Shown here in pieces: positions 44,896 through 54,433 of a DNA stretch of 64,000 bases. Position 1 is the first letter of the stretch; each line of letters begins with the position of its first letter. The position numbers were made by a program, and so were the translations under genes. The DNA comes from Rhodothermaceae bacterium (lineage in GTDB: Bacteria > Bacteroidota > Rhodothermia > Rhodothermales > Bin80): assembly GCA_009841335.1 (NCBI GenBank), contig VXLY01000092.1:38676-102675 (forward strand), read 5' to 3'. The notes under the pieces were generated by a model that saw only the letters and a program-made list of their open reading frames with translations, was not told the DNA's origin and did no database searches.

Positions 44896-46212
44896 ATGAA
44901 AACGCAAATAGGCTTATTGTTTGTTGCCGCCGGGCTGTTTACCTGCGGCCTCGTACACGCACAGGAAATCACCGCATTCACCAATGTAACCGTGCTTCCA
45001 ATGGACAGCGATCGGATGCTGGAGGCACACACGGTCCTTACTGAAGGAGATCGCATTGTGTCTGTCGGATCAGATGTTGAAGTGCCACTCGGGGCACAGG
45101 TGATCGATGGTTCAGGCAAGTTTCTCATGCCGGGCCTTGCAGAAATGCACGGTCATATACCACGACCGGATCAGCCTGAACAGTACACCGAGGATGTGCT
45201 ATTTCTGTATGTGGCCAACGGAATTACGACCGTCCGGGGAATGCTTGGTGCCCCTGGACAGTTGGAACTTAAGCAGCGCACAAACAATAGCGAGCTTTTC
45301 GCACCTACACTCTATTTGGCCGGCCCTAGTTTTAACGGTAACTCTGTTAACTCGCCGGAGCAGGCCGTCGCAATGGTGCACGAACAAGTGCGAGAAGGTT
45401 GGGATCTGCTGAAAGTGCTTACTGGCATGTCAAAGGACGAATTTGATGCCATGGCACGTACAGCAGCCGAAGAAGGGATTCGCTTTGGCGGTCATGTTCC
45501 TGCCGATGTTGGACTGATGCACGCACTGAATATGGGACAGGAAACCTTCGATCACATAGATGGCTATGTAGAATATATCCGTGCACAGGACCGCCCAGAA
45601 GCCGAAGCACTGGCAGAGGCTATCGCGCTCACCAAAGAAAAGGGCGGCTGGATCGTGCCGACCATGGCACTCTGTGAAGTCCTGTTTGGTGTCATTGATT
45701 TGGAAGACTTGCGGGCGTACGACGAATTGAAGTATATGCCGCCGGCGATTGTGGAAAACTGGTTTCGTTCAGTTGAGAGACGACAGAACAACCCACAGTA
45801 TGACAGAGCTGCGGCTTTGGATTTAATTCATACCCGTATGCGCGTATTGCGCGCACTGAACGAGGCAGATGTTCGTATCCTTATGGGCACCGACTCCCCG
45901 CAACTCTTTAGTGTACCCGGATTCTCGTTGCGTCGCGAACTTGAACGAATGGTGGACGCAGGAATGTCCAACTACGCAATCCTTCATTCGGGTACACGAG
46001 CTGTAGGTGAATATTTTGCGAATGAAGACACATTTGGAACCATCAGCGAGGGCGCTCGGGCGGACCTCTTGCTGGTGGATGGCAATCCGCTTGAGGACCT
46101 TTCGCACTTGCAGGAGCTGTCTGGGGTAATGGTGCGTGGTAACTGGTACGCCCGTACACTGCTGGACGAACACCTGGAAAGCATTGTAGAAGCCCATCGC
46201 AACTCAAACTGA
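44896..46212 (+). CDS. Exported amidohydrolase family protein (imidazolonepropionase/prolidase-like)
   Basis: 438 aa from ATG 44896, which places the signal peptide (ending LVHAQ) at the terminus. TIM-barrel amidohydrolase: VIDGSGKFLMPGLAEMHGHI supplies the HxH metal ligands, then VANGITTVRGM, a Lys in LLKVLTG that may be the bridging residue, His in FGGHVPADV and ETFDHIDG, and Asp in LMGTDSPQ. The C-terminal GTISEGARADLLLVDGNPL closes the beta-sandwich. All metal ligands are present, unlike in the protein at 20.1 kb. Likely a periplasmic peptidase or amidase. First gene of a run with the TPR metallopeptidase. Confidence 0.88.
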   Translation: MKTQIGLLFVAAGLFTCGLVHAQEITAFTNVTVLPMDSDRMLEAHTVLTEGDRIVSVGSDVEVPLGAQVIDGSGKFLMPGLAEMHGHIPRPDQPEQYTEDVLFLYVANGITTVRGMLGAPGQLELKQRTNNSELFAPTLYLAGPSFNGNSVNSPEQAVAMVHEQVREGWDLLKVLTGMSKDEFDAMARTAAEEGIRFGGHVPADVGLMHALNMGQETFDHIDGYVEYIRAQDRPEAEALAEAIALTKEKGGWIVPTMALCEVLFGVIDLEDLRAYDELKYMPPAIVENWFRSVERRQNNPQYDRAAALDLIHTRMRVLRALNEADVRILMGTDSPQLFSVPGFSLRRELERMVDAGMSNYAILHSGTRAVGEYFANEDTFGTISEGARADLLLVDGNPLEDLSHLQELSGVMVRGNWYARTLLDEHLESIVEAHRNSN

Positions 46213-46217
46213 TTTTC

Positions 46218-48794
46218 ATGCGAGATGTCGGCTTCCTGGTCGTTCTTCTGGGCTTGTTTCCATTGGTAACACAAGCCCAGAACGCTGACGCTCTGTTGAA
46301 TGAAGGGAGTTACCGAGAGGCGCGTGCCGCCTTCTCGGATAGCCTGTATGGTATCAATATTGAGGGCTACTTCGAGACCTACCTCCAAACTGGGGCCTAT
46401 CAAGCGGGACTTCGGCGGGCGCAGCAATTGCTCCGCAACACGTCTCAGCCAGCATACGTGAACTATGCCATTGGCCGGCTACACACCGTCACAGGCAGCT
46501 GGAATGAAGCTGAAGCGGCCTATTTAGCAGCGATCCAGGCCAAGAATGACTACTGGCTCGCAGGTCTGGAGCTTGCAGAATTGTACCGCCAGCGAGGCAA
46601 TTCACGTCAGGCCCAACGCTTGTATTCGGTGATCAACACCAGGCTAAGACAGGGAGGGTTCACGACCGCCTTGGGCCTCGCAATTGGGGCACGGGCTGCG
46701 ATGCGCCTTGGAGATCACCACGAGGCTAACGAAGCCTTCTCAACGGCGCTTCGCCTAGATGCGAATAATGTTCAAGTCATACTGTGGTACGGAGACTTGT
46801 ACAGGATCACGTATGACGAAGCATTCGCGAAAGATCTCTACGAACGAGCTCTAGGAATAAATTCGAGACGCGCTAACATATATGTGAAACTGGCTGCGGT
46901 CACCGGATCGTATGCTCAGAAAGAGGAGCTTGCTGAACAGGCACTGCGGATCACTGACGGTTTTGCGCCGGCGTTGGCACTTAAGGCCAAACTGCACTTA
47001 TTGGATGGGGACTTCCCCGAAGCTGTATCTGTCGCGCGCCAGGCTCTGGATCAAAATCCGGGTAGTATAGATGCATGGGCGCATTTTGCTGCCGCGCAAC
47101 ATATGCAGGGAGCGATTGAGGCTGTGAGTCAAGCAGAAACCGCTGTGCTTGAGCTCACTACCCGTCCCACATCCTTCTATCGCATTATTAGCGAAGATTT
47201 AGCATTGCGGTTCCGATATCCTGATGCCGCCACATATGCCCAAAAAGCAGTCGAGGCTCATCCCGACGATGCCGCGGCGAACGCAGCCTACGCGACTGCT
47301 CTCATGCGCCTGGGAGAGGTGGAGTCAGCACGCGCGTATATGGAGCGCAGCTATTATCGGGATGCCTTTAACCTGTACGCAGCCAATACTCTAAGCCTCT
47401 TGGATGCACTGGATGAGTTCGCTACACTGACGAGTCAGCATTTTACGCTTCGCATTCACGAGGATGAGCGGCATGTATTGGGTCCAATCATGTTGCGTGA
47501 AGCCGAAAGGGCTTACGAAGTTCTGCAGAGCTACTACGGATACGAACCCGAAGACCGGATCCTGCTGGAGGCCTATAATGATGCGGACGACTTTGCAGTT
47601 CGCGTAGCCGGAGTGCCACATATAGGCCTGTTAGGGGTGTGTTTTGGAGACGTTGTGGCCGTTAATACACCCGCTGCAATATCAGAATCGCGGTATAACT
47701 GGGCCCGCACGCTCTGGCATGAGCTGGCACACACAATGACCGTCGGACTGAGTAATTATCGGGTGCCAAGATGGTTGACCGAAGGGCTGTCAGTCTATGA
47801 GGAAGTGCGTGCTAACCCGGCCTGGAAACGTGATCTGGAGCTCCAGTTCTTTACCGCGTATGATCAGGGCCGACTACACAGCCTGGAGGACATTGACCGG
47901 GGCTTCACACGTCCGACATTCCAGGGGCAGGCCCTTTTGAGTTATTATCACGCTTATCGCGTCATTGAATTTGTCGTCGACGAATATGGATTTGATGTGA
48001 TCATGGACTTGCTGAAGTCGCTGGCCAGTGGGCAATCAGAGTCGACAGCGATTCAAAACGCAATAGGCATATCGCGTGAGGCGTTGGATACAGCATTTAG
48101 GGCACACCTGGATCAGGAAAGAGATCGGCTGGATCCTGTACTTCGAGGATGGCCGGATATGCTGACCGAAGAACTCCACGGTGGAAACCTGCGGGAGTAT
48201 CTGGCCGGCAGAGGCGAAAGCTCCTTCTATGATCTTTTGACTGAGGGGGAGGAAGCTCTTGAAGCAGGCAACCTCGACGACGCCGAGTCCGCGTACAGCA
48301 TGGCCCTGGACATCTATTTGGACTACACCGGTCCCGGCAACCCTCATGAAGGCCTGGCAGAAGTGTACCGGCGGCGGGGACAGATCACTGAACTCGCCCA
48401 GGTCCTGCGGAATCACCTGGCAGGGTATCCCTACGGAGATGCACAGGCGGTAGAGCTGGCAGGTATCTTGCTACAGCGTACAGATACAACCCAGGCCGTT
48501 GGCTACCTGACGCGTTCGCGCTACACGCAACCCTATGACGCAAACGTTCTCGGACAATTGGCTAAACTGTACGCCGATCTGGGCCAACATGCACAGGCGG
48601 TAGAAATGCGACGGGCAATACTAGCACTCAATCCCGTTAACCGCGCTGAGGCACAGTTCGCACTTGCTACCAGTCTGTATCACAACCGACAAATGACCGA
48701 AGCAAAACGAGCAGTACTTCAGTCACTTGAAATTGCACCGGGTTACCGCGAAGCACAAAGACTGCTACTGAAAATAGTGGATGGCGATGAGTAG
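46218..48794 (+). CDS. TPR protein with gluzincin (peptidase MA-like) domain
   Basis: 858-aa exported protein with a signal peptide ending VTQAQ. Residues about 20-400 are helical TPR repeats (AEAAYLAAIQAKNDYWLAGLEL, ANAAYATALMRLGEVESA). The metallopeptidase domain (about 410-640) has His501-Glu-x-x-His505 in WHELAHT and the third ligand Glu in WLTEGLSVYEE, about 17 residues later. More TPRs follow to the end. The layout matches peptidase_MA_2 proteins with TPR flanks. Target unknown, presumably envelope proteins. It begins 5 bp after the amidohydrolase and overlaps the DUF4159 gene. Confidence 0.88.
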   Translation: MRDVGFLVVLLGLFPLVTQAQNADALLNEGSYREARAAFSDSLYGINIEGYFETYLQTGAYQAGLRRAQQLLRNTSQPAYVNYAIGRLHTVTGSWNEAEAAYLAAIQAKNDYWLAGLELAELYRQRGNSRQAQRLYSVINTRLRQGGFTTALGLAIGARAAMRLGDHHEANEAFSTALRLDANNVQVILWYGDLYRITYDEAFAKDLYERALGINSRRANIYVKLAAVTGSYAQKEELAEQALRITDGFAPALALKAKLHLLDGDFPEAVSVARQALDQNPGSIDAWAHFAAAQHMQGAIEAVSQAETAVLELTTRPTSFYRIISEDLALRFRYPDAATYAQKAVEAHPDDAAANAAYATALMRLGEVESARAYMERSYYRDAFNLYAANTLSLLDALDEFATLTSQHFTLRIHEDERHVLGPIMLREAERAYEVLQSYYGYEPEDRILLEAYNDADDFAVRVAGVPHIGLLGVCFGDVVAVNTPAAISESRYNWARTLWHELAHTMTVGLSNYRVPRWLTEGLSVYEEVRANPAWKRDLELQFFTAYDQGRLHSLEDIDRGFTRPTFQGQALLSYYHAYRVIEFVVDEYGFDVIMDLLKSLASGQSESTAIQNAIGISREALDTAFRAHLDQERDRLDPVLRGWPDMLTEELHGGNLREYLAGRGESSFYDLLTEGEEALEAGNLDDAESAYSMALDIYLDYTGPGNPHEGLAEVYRRRGQITELAQVLRNHLAGYPYGDAQAVELAGILLQRTDTTQAVGYLTRSRYTQPYDANVLGQLAKLYADLGQHAQAVEMRRAILALNPVNRAEAQFALATSLYHNRQMTEAKRAVLQSLEIAPGYREAQRLLLKIVDGDE

Positions 48795-49518
48795 ATGCAC
48801 GCAAACCATCATCGTGACTTTGGTTTTGGTCTTGTGCGGTACAGAAGCCATGGCACAGGCCGACTACGGCTTCCGGTTTGTACGAGTACGATTTGAGACA
48901 CCAGGAATGAGTGAGCGCGGCCGGGGATGGGGACGAGGCGGCGGAGCAATGTGGGCACACGACTATCCGGTCGCTGAGCAGAACTTTTACATTGCACTCG
49001 AGCGCACTACCTCGATTCATGTCGAAGAGCCGTATCTGGTGCTGGATCTCATGGACCCAGCGATCTTCGAACACCCCATTCTATATCTCTGCGAGCCAGG
49101 GTACTGGCAGATGTCAGATGAAGAGGTTGAGCAACTGAGGGAGTACCTGAACAGAGGGGGATTCCTGCTTTTTGATGATTTCCGGGGAGACTATGAGTGG
49201 TATAATCTCTATGAACAAATGCAACGTGTGCTCCCGAATCACGAGCCGATTGAGCTTCCGGCTAGTCATCCAATATGGAGTATCTACTTTGATGTTGATC
49301 CGGTTGCCGCTCCTTCTCTAGTGAGTGGGTATTTGGGATCCATAAGTGCGGATCGGTACATGGGATACTTTGACGATAATGGTCGTCTGATGGCCCTGGC
49401 AAACCATAACCAGGATATTGGAGATGGTTGGGAATACCCTGACCGGGATTTCGAGAACGCATCCACCATCAGCTTTCAAATGGGTATCAACTTTGTGATG
49501 TATGCGCTCACACACTGA
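48787..49518 (+). CDS. DUF4159 domain protein, exported
   Basis: 243 aa from ATG 48787; an ATG 6 bp upstream is also in frame. Signal peptide ends AMAQA. The mature part fits the DUF4159 family: FVRVRFE, WAHDYPVAEQNFY, HPILYLCEPGYW, then LREYLNRGGFLLFDDF and a C-terminal ISFQMGINFVMYALT. The family has a glutamine-amidotransferase-like fold and is usually encoded with MoxR, DUF58 and VWA genes. It overlaps the TPR peptidase gene by 8 bp and precedes moxR by 75 bp. Confidence 0.9.
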   Translation: MSRCTQTIIVTLVLVLCGTEAMAQADYGFRFVRVRFETPGMSERGRGWGRGGGAMWAHDYPVAEQNFYIALERTTSIHVEEPYLVLDLMDPAIFEHPILYLCEPGYWQMSDEEVEQLREYLNRGGFLLFDDFRGDYEWYNLYEQMQRVLPNHEPIELPASHPIWSIYFDVDPVAAPSLVSGYLGSISADRYMGYFDDNGRLMALANHNQDIGDGWEYPDRDFENASTISFQMGINFVMYALTH

Positions 49519-49593
49519 TCAGGCAGTACACGCGCAACTAGCCACATTTTCCTCCGTAGCCGGTATCATGGCTGCACTTAAACTTATACTGTT

Positions 49594-50610
49594 TTGACTG
49601 CTATCGAAGAGATTGAAAAGCCTGCGCTTGAGCGTTTACGTGAAGGCAGATCCCAAATCATGTCGCAGGTGCGCCGGCGCATAGTCGGGCAGGATGATGT
49701 GATTGAACAGGTGCTCATTGCACTTTTCTCGGGAGGACACTGCCTGCTGACCGGGGTCCCGGGGCTTGCAAAAACGCTTCTCATCAAGTCGCTCGGAGAA
49801 CTGCTGGATTTGTCCTACAGACGCATTCAGTTCACGCCCGATCTCATGCCAGCGGATATTACAGGAATGGACATGCTGGATGAGGATCGCACCACCGGAC
49901 GACGCACGATTGAGTTTGTTAAAGGACCAATCTTTGCCAATATTATCCTCGCAGACGAGATCAACCGCACGCCTCCCAAGACACAGGCGGCACTGCTGGA
50001 GGCAATGCAGGAATATCAGGTTACCGCCGCCGGCGAAAGATATACGCTGGAGAAACCTTTTTTTGTGCTTGCCACGCAGAATCCCATTGAGCTCGAGGGC
50101 ACATACCCATTGCCAGAAGCGCAGTTGGATCGATTCATGTTCAATATTGTGATTGATTATCTGTCTGCCGAGGATGAGTTGCAGGTAGCTCTGGAAACGA
50201 CCACACGCGAGCAGGCATCCCTGGATACTGTGTTGTCTGGGGCGGATATTCTGTCATTTCAAAGTGAGATTCGCAAGGTGTTCGTTCCCAAAAACGTCGC
50301 ACAATTCGCTGTGGATCTCGTACGCAGTACAAGACCGGGCAGGAATGGAACACTGGAATTTGTTTCCAATTGGGTGAGTTGGGGCGCAGGTTTGCGCGCT
50401 ACACAGTACCTGCTACTGGGGGGCAAGGTGCGTGCGGCCTTGCGCGGCAGATACAATGTGGCTATTGAGGACATCCACGCTCTAGCCTATCCGGTCCTCC
50501 GCCACCGCGTATTGACAAATTTTTACGCGGAGAGCGAAGGCATAACGGTCGAGCGGGTCATTGACCAACTCCTGAACGACGTTCCCGAACCCAAGAGTGG
50601 ACTTTCGTAA
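49594..50610 (+). CDS. MoxR family AAA+ ATPase
   Basis: 338-aa chaperone-like ATPase, TTG start (ATG at 49568 is out of frame). Walker A GVPGLAKT, Walker B ILADEINRTPPKTQAALLEAMQE, sensor 1 in FVLATQNPIELEGTYPLPEAQLDRF and a C-terminal lid domain. MoxR proteins act with DUF58/VWA partners to insert metals or assemble complexes. Here the usual DUF58 and VWA genes do not follow; the next gene is convergent. DUF4159 lies upstream, so this is part of the common cluster with the rest missing or elsewhere. Confidence 0.94.
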   Translation: MTAIEEIEKPALERLREGRSQIMSQVRRRIVGQDDVIEQVLIALFSGGHCLLTGVPGLAKTLLIKSLGELLDLSYRRIQFTPDLMPADITGMDMLDEDRTTGRRTIEFVKGPIFANIILADEINRTPPKTQAALLEAMQEYQVTAAGERYTLEKPFFVLATQNPIELEGTYPLPEAQLDRFMFNIVIDYLSAEDELQVALETTTREQASLDTVLSGADILSFQSEIRKVFVPKNVAQFAVDLVRSTRPGRNGTLEFVSNWVSWGAGLRATQYLLLGGKVRAALRGRYNVAIEDIHALAYPVLRHRVLTNFYAESEGITVERVIDQLLNDVPEPKSGLS

Positions 50611-50629
50611 TCTGGGAGGTCACCCCGGA

Positions 50630-51997
50630 TCAGATAGTGAACAATTCGCCCTGGCCCGGTGTCAACACGCGTGCATTGGGGCATTTCTCGCGAATGGTTC
50701 CTGCGAGCCATTGCCGGGCCTTGGTTTCTCCGTGAACCAGAATAATTGTTTTCGGCTGGAGCTCCATGGCAAGTTTGGCCAGATCCTGTCGATTGGCATG
50801 CCCGCTGAAGCGGAAGCGATCTACCTCACACACTATTTTCTGCATACCACGTTCGCGACTTAGCAGTACACCCTCCGCCCCGCTTTGCGCCGCATGAAGA
50901 AGCTTCCCCGCAGGCAGGTCCTCTTTCGCAAATCCAACGAAAAAGATGGCGTGCTTTTCATCTTCAAGAAGCTCCACGGCAACCTTATGTGACAGCGTAT
51001 GCTCAATCATCATGCCACTGGCCAAAACATGAATCCCGGGCTGGTTCAAGGCTCTACGTCGTGCCTTATGACTTCGGGGAAACTGTCTCTGTTCTACGCC
51101 ATAAACCTTGAAATCCGAATCAAGGCGTGGTGTTGAATCGGCACAATCGTCATAGATACGCGAAACTTCGCGTAATCCGCCTGCACTGTAAATGGGCGTC
51201 TCCGGATCAATGATCCCTCGGCACTTGTAGTCCCCCAGCAGTGCCAGTATTTCCTGTGCTCGCCCCAACATAAATACGGGCAGGAGTACCGTTCCGCCCC
51301 GCTTCAGGACTTCAGCAAGCCGCTCACCGAAACGTATCTCCTCCTCCGCCCGTGTGATGGTCTCCGCCACGGGATCAGCACCGAGGGTAGACTCCATTAT
51401 GAGTATATCTACCGGTTCTGAGGGATAGCTCCCACCCGGAATAATCGTCTGGTTATGCACACAGGTATCACTGGTGTAAAATATGCGCTGACCATCCTCA
51501 GTAGCCAATAGTACACCGGTAGCACCCAGCAAGTGTCCAGAGTAATAGAACTTTGTCTGTATATGCCCTGGCTGCAAGTCAAACCATTCGCCGTACGGAT
51601 GCGCCCGGAAGGCATCAAAGACATCCTCAAGGTCCTCTTCGTCAAACAGTGCGCGGAACGGGGATGAGCCCTCGTCAAACTTTCGTTGCTGAAGCCTCGC
51701 AGACGCATACAGCATGGAGACTGTTAACGTGCGTGTGGCAGGTGTGAGGTGTAACCGTGCCATAGGCCACTTTTCATTCAGAGCGGGGAGGCTTCCGATA
51801 TGATCGTGGTGTGCATGCGTGACGAAGACGTGATCAATTTCGCGATTAATTATCGGGACAAAATCCGGCAATGTGGCGGGGCCGTCCTCATTCGGGTCCG
51901 CACCGACATCCAAAACAACTCCGGTACCGTTTATGCCGAGGTAATGACAGCTAGCACCAATGTCGTTGGCGTTGCCGAGTGAAATAAAGTCAATCAT
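50630..51997 (-). CDS. MBL-fold beta-CASP ribonuclease / exonuclease
   Basis: 455-aa RNA-processing nuclease of the CPSF73-like group. Metal ligands: THAHHDHIGSLPAL, a His in YSGHLLGATG, Asp in FYTSDTC. The beta-CASP part has LLPVFMLGRAQEIL, VLASGMMIEH, RFRFSGHANRQDL, and the C-terminal HGE in ILVHGETKARQW. Cytoplasmic. End of a five-gene minus-strand run; nine bases after the transaldolase. Confidence 0.92.
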   Translation of the reverse strand: MIDFISLGNANDIGASCHYLGINGTGVVLDVGADPNEDGPATLPDFVPIINREIDHVFVTHAHHDHIGSLPALNEKWPMARLHLTPATRTLTVSMLYASARLQQRKFDEGSSPFRALFDEEDLEDVFDAFRAHPYGEWFDLQPGHIQTKFYYSGHLLGATGVLLATEDGQRIFYTSDTCVHNQTIIPGGSYPSEPVDILIMESTLGADPVAETITRAEEEIRFGERLAEVLKRGGTVLLPVFMLGRAQEILALLGDYKCRGIIDPETPIYSAGGLREVSRIYDDCADSTPRLDSDFKVYGVEQRQFPRSHKARRRALNQPGIHVLASGMMIEHTLSHKVAVELLEDEKHAIFFVGFAKEDLPAGKLLHAAQSGAEGVLLSRERGMQKIVCEVDRFRFSGHANRQDLAKLAMELQPKTIILVHGETKARQWLAGTIREKCPNARVLTPGQGELFTI

Positions 51998-52006
51998 GAT
52001 GTGGGC

Positions 52007-52681
52007 TTAGCCCGCCTGATTCTGTTTGAAGACGTCCCAGTCCCCCAGAAATTGCGCAAGCCCAATGTCTGTAAGCGGATGCTTGAGCAGCTTTTTGATC
52101 ACTCCCAGTGGCATCGTGGCCACGTGCGCCCCTAGGAGTGCAGACTGCAGGACGTGCATGGGATGGCGAATAGAGGCAGCAAGGACTTCTGTGGCGTAGC
52201 CATAATTCTCGTAGATCTGGATGATCTCCTGTAGCAGGTTCATGCCGTCCGTGGAAATGTCATCTACACGCCCCAGGAAAGGACTGATATACGCTGCACC
52301 GGCTTTAGCGGCCAGGAGTGCCTGCGTGGGCGAGAAACAAAGCGTGCAGTTGGATCGAATACCCTCCTGGGCAAGTGCATTAATGGCCTTGATTCCATCC
52401 AGGATCAGGGGGACCTTAACCACAACATTATCTCGGATTGCTGCCAGTGAGCGGCCCTGCTCCATTATACCGTCAAAGTCAACGGCCGTGACTTCGGCGG
52501 ACACATCCCCCGGAACCATGTCACAGATCCGGGCTATGTGTTCATGAAAATCAAGTGACTGTCCAGCACGTTCAGCAGCAATTTTCATCAGGGACGGGTT
52601 GGTTGTAACGCCGTCCAAGACTCCCATTTCACTGGCTTCCTGGATTTCGTTGAGATCTGCTGTGTCAATGAAGAATTTCAT
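52007..52681 (-). CDS. fsa: Fructose-6-phosphate aldolase / short transaldolase
   Basis: 224 aa, size of the small TalC/Fsa group. Start MKFFIDTADLNEI, TTNPSL, Schiff-base Lys in NVVVKVPL, then CTLCFSPTQALLAAKAGA and SPFLGRVDD; C-terminal VLAASIRHPMHV. It catalyses transfer of dihydroxyacetone or cleavage of fructose 6-phosphate in the pentose-phosphate pathway. Sequence alone does not separate Fsa from transaldolase. Confidence 0.92.
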   Translation of the reverse strand: MKFFIDTADLNEIQEASEMGVLDGVTTNPSLMKIAAERAGQSLDFHEHIARICDMVPGDVSAEVTAVDFDGIMEQGRSLAAIRDNVVVKVPLILDGIKAINALAQEGIRSNCTLCFSPTQALLAAKAGAAYISPFLGRVDDISTDGMNLLQEIIQIYENYGYATEVLAASIRHPMHVLQSALLGAHVATMPLGVIKKLLKHPLTDIGLAQFLGDWDVFKQNQAG

Positions 52682-52735
52682 TTGATGTAGGTCTGGTTTG
52701 TGTTCAAGGCATGATGAACTTCAAGAGCTTGCCGT

Positions 52736-54424
52736 TTACGTATCAGTCGCTTTCATAATTATCAGAGTACGATCGTCACTAAGTGCTGCAACGGGCCCCG
52801 TGAAGTTCTCTATATCATTTTGGACCAATTCAATAAGGGCGGTTGGCGAGCAACTGCGATTTGCCATCAGGAGGTCCAAAAGCCGCTGTTCGGTGTACTC
52901 TTCCATCGCTTCCCCCATGGCTTCGGTTACACCGTCGGTAAATAGCACGATAAAATCATCGGGGGCCAGCGTTATGTATCCCGGAAAATATGGTACGCTC
53001 GGAATGATACCGAGGAGTGGCCCTCCATCTTCAAGATGTTCAACCTCCCCGTTCGCACGAATGAGTAGAGGAGCTTCGTGTCCGGCATTCACAAACGAGA
53101 GGGATCGGTCCGGGTAATAAATGGCTGCAAAGGCTGTTATGAACTTATCCGCGGCCGTGTTCTCATATAAGACGGAATTGGTGCGTTCAATGGCTTCCTG
53201 GAGCGTAAGGTCCATTGGCAGCATCACGTGTGTGCATGCGTGGATGCTGGACATCAGGAGTGCCGCGGGCGCACCTTTGCCGGTAACGTCCGCAATCATG
53301 AAAAGTGTGCGATCTTTGGTTATGGACACGATATCAAAATAGTCTCCTCCTACCTCCCGGCTCGGCAACGCGAGCGTGGCAACCTCCAGCCCGGGGATCT
53401 TCGGGATCGAAGCTGGCAGCAGGTTGCGCTGAATCTCGCGGGCCATGCGAAGTTCCTCTTCAAGCCTTTGTCTGGCGATCCGCTCTTCTACCAGCTCGGC
53501 ATTTTGAATGGAAGTCACTGCCAGACTGCCAAGAGCATAGAGGAACTCAATGTCTTTGCGGTTATAGGGTGCCCGATTCATTTTTGCTCCCAGGCATAGC
53601 ACTCCATGAACTGACCCCTGCTGCTGGATTGGCAGAGCAATCGCCATATTGTTCTGATCCAGTATATCTCCAGGCTCCGCCCTGACGGGATCTTCCACAC
53701 TCGAGAGAAACTCGAGATCAAGGGCATCAGCACTGGTTCGTCCACTTGATACAAGTTCAAAAGTATTCTCCGGGCGCTTCAGGTAAAACAAATGATTCTG
53801 GACAACCATGTGGCCCATGAGCGCAAACGAAAAGATCTTCAATACCCGCTCACGGTCCACAGTGGCATTGAACTCTTTGGACAACTCGAAAAGAGTATTG
53901 AGCTGCTGTACAGTGTTGTCCAAATCCAGATTCGCTTGCCGCAACTTTTCCACAATCAGTGAATTGCGAACTGCAGCCGCCGACATGTTTACCATTGACT
54001 GCACAAATTCAAGCTCTGTTTTTTCGAAGTATCCTCCGATAAGCTTGTTGCCCAGCGCAATAGCACCGACTTGTTCGTGTTCCTCGCGTATGGGCAACAG
54101 CAGATGGATTCCGAGAGACCGCAGAGCAGCAGGTAATGCGTCGCCCGAGGCTACCGCATCCTGTGTCAGCGGCGGCAGTTCAAGGTAATCACCCTCCTTG
54201 ATTTCGCGGATCCCTTTGACCACAACAGCATGCCATTTACGCTCTCCAGAATCGTACAGCAGCGCGATTCCCCGAGTAACCAAGAGCCTGCCCATGGCCG
54301 TCAGAAGCAGGTTGCCAAGAAAAGAGTGCAGTTCCGAAGAACTGCTCAATGCTTGGCTGGTCTGGAACAGCGCCTGCAGGTCGTACCGCTGTGCCTGCTC
54401 AGCCCGAGGGGCTGTCTTTTTCAT
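52736..54424 (-). CDS. GAF-domain PP2C (SpoIIE/RsbU-type) serine phosphatase
   Basis: 562-aa cytoplasmic signalling protein. Two GAF domains (about 15-160 and 185-320), a coiled-coil linker (VEERIARQRLEEELRMAREIQ) and a PP2C-like phosphatase (about 350-560) with VGGDYFDIV, ADVTGKGAPAALLMSS and VLFTDGVTEAM holding the metal Asp residues. This is the layout of phosphatases acting on anti-anti-sigma factors. No anti-sigma or STAS gene is nearby, so the target is unknown. The gene lies between a UPF0173 hydrolase and a transaldolase in one operon. Confidence 0.92.
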   Translation of the reverse strand: MKKTAPRAEQAQRYDLQALFQTSQALSSSSELHSFLGNLLLTAMGRLLVTRGIALLYDSGERKWHAVVVKGIREIKEGDYLELPPLTQDAVASGDALPAALRSLGIHLLLPIREEHEQVGAIALGNKLIGGYFEKTELEFVQSMVNMSAAAVRNSLIVEKLRQANLDLDNTVQQLNTLFELSKEFNATVDRERVLKIFSFALMGHMVVQNHLFYLKRPENTFELVSSGRTSADALDLEFLSSVEDPVRAEPGDILDQNNMAIALPIQQQGSVHGVLCLGAKMNRAPYNRKDIEFLYALGSLAVTSIQNAELVEERIARQRLEEELRMAREIQRNLLPASIPKIPGLEVATLALPSREVGGDYFDIVSITKDRTLFMIADVTGKGAPAALLMSSIHACTHVMLPMDLTLQEAIERTNSVLYENTAADKFITAFAAIYYPDRSLSFVNAGHEAPLLIRANGEVEHLEDGGPLLGIIPSVPYFPGYITLAPDDFIVLFTDGVTEAMGEAMEEYTEQRLLDLLMANRSCSPTALIELVQNDIENFTGPVAALSDDRTLIIMKATDT

Positions 54425-54433
54425 GCGCCAAAA

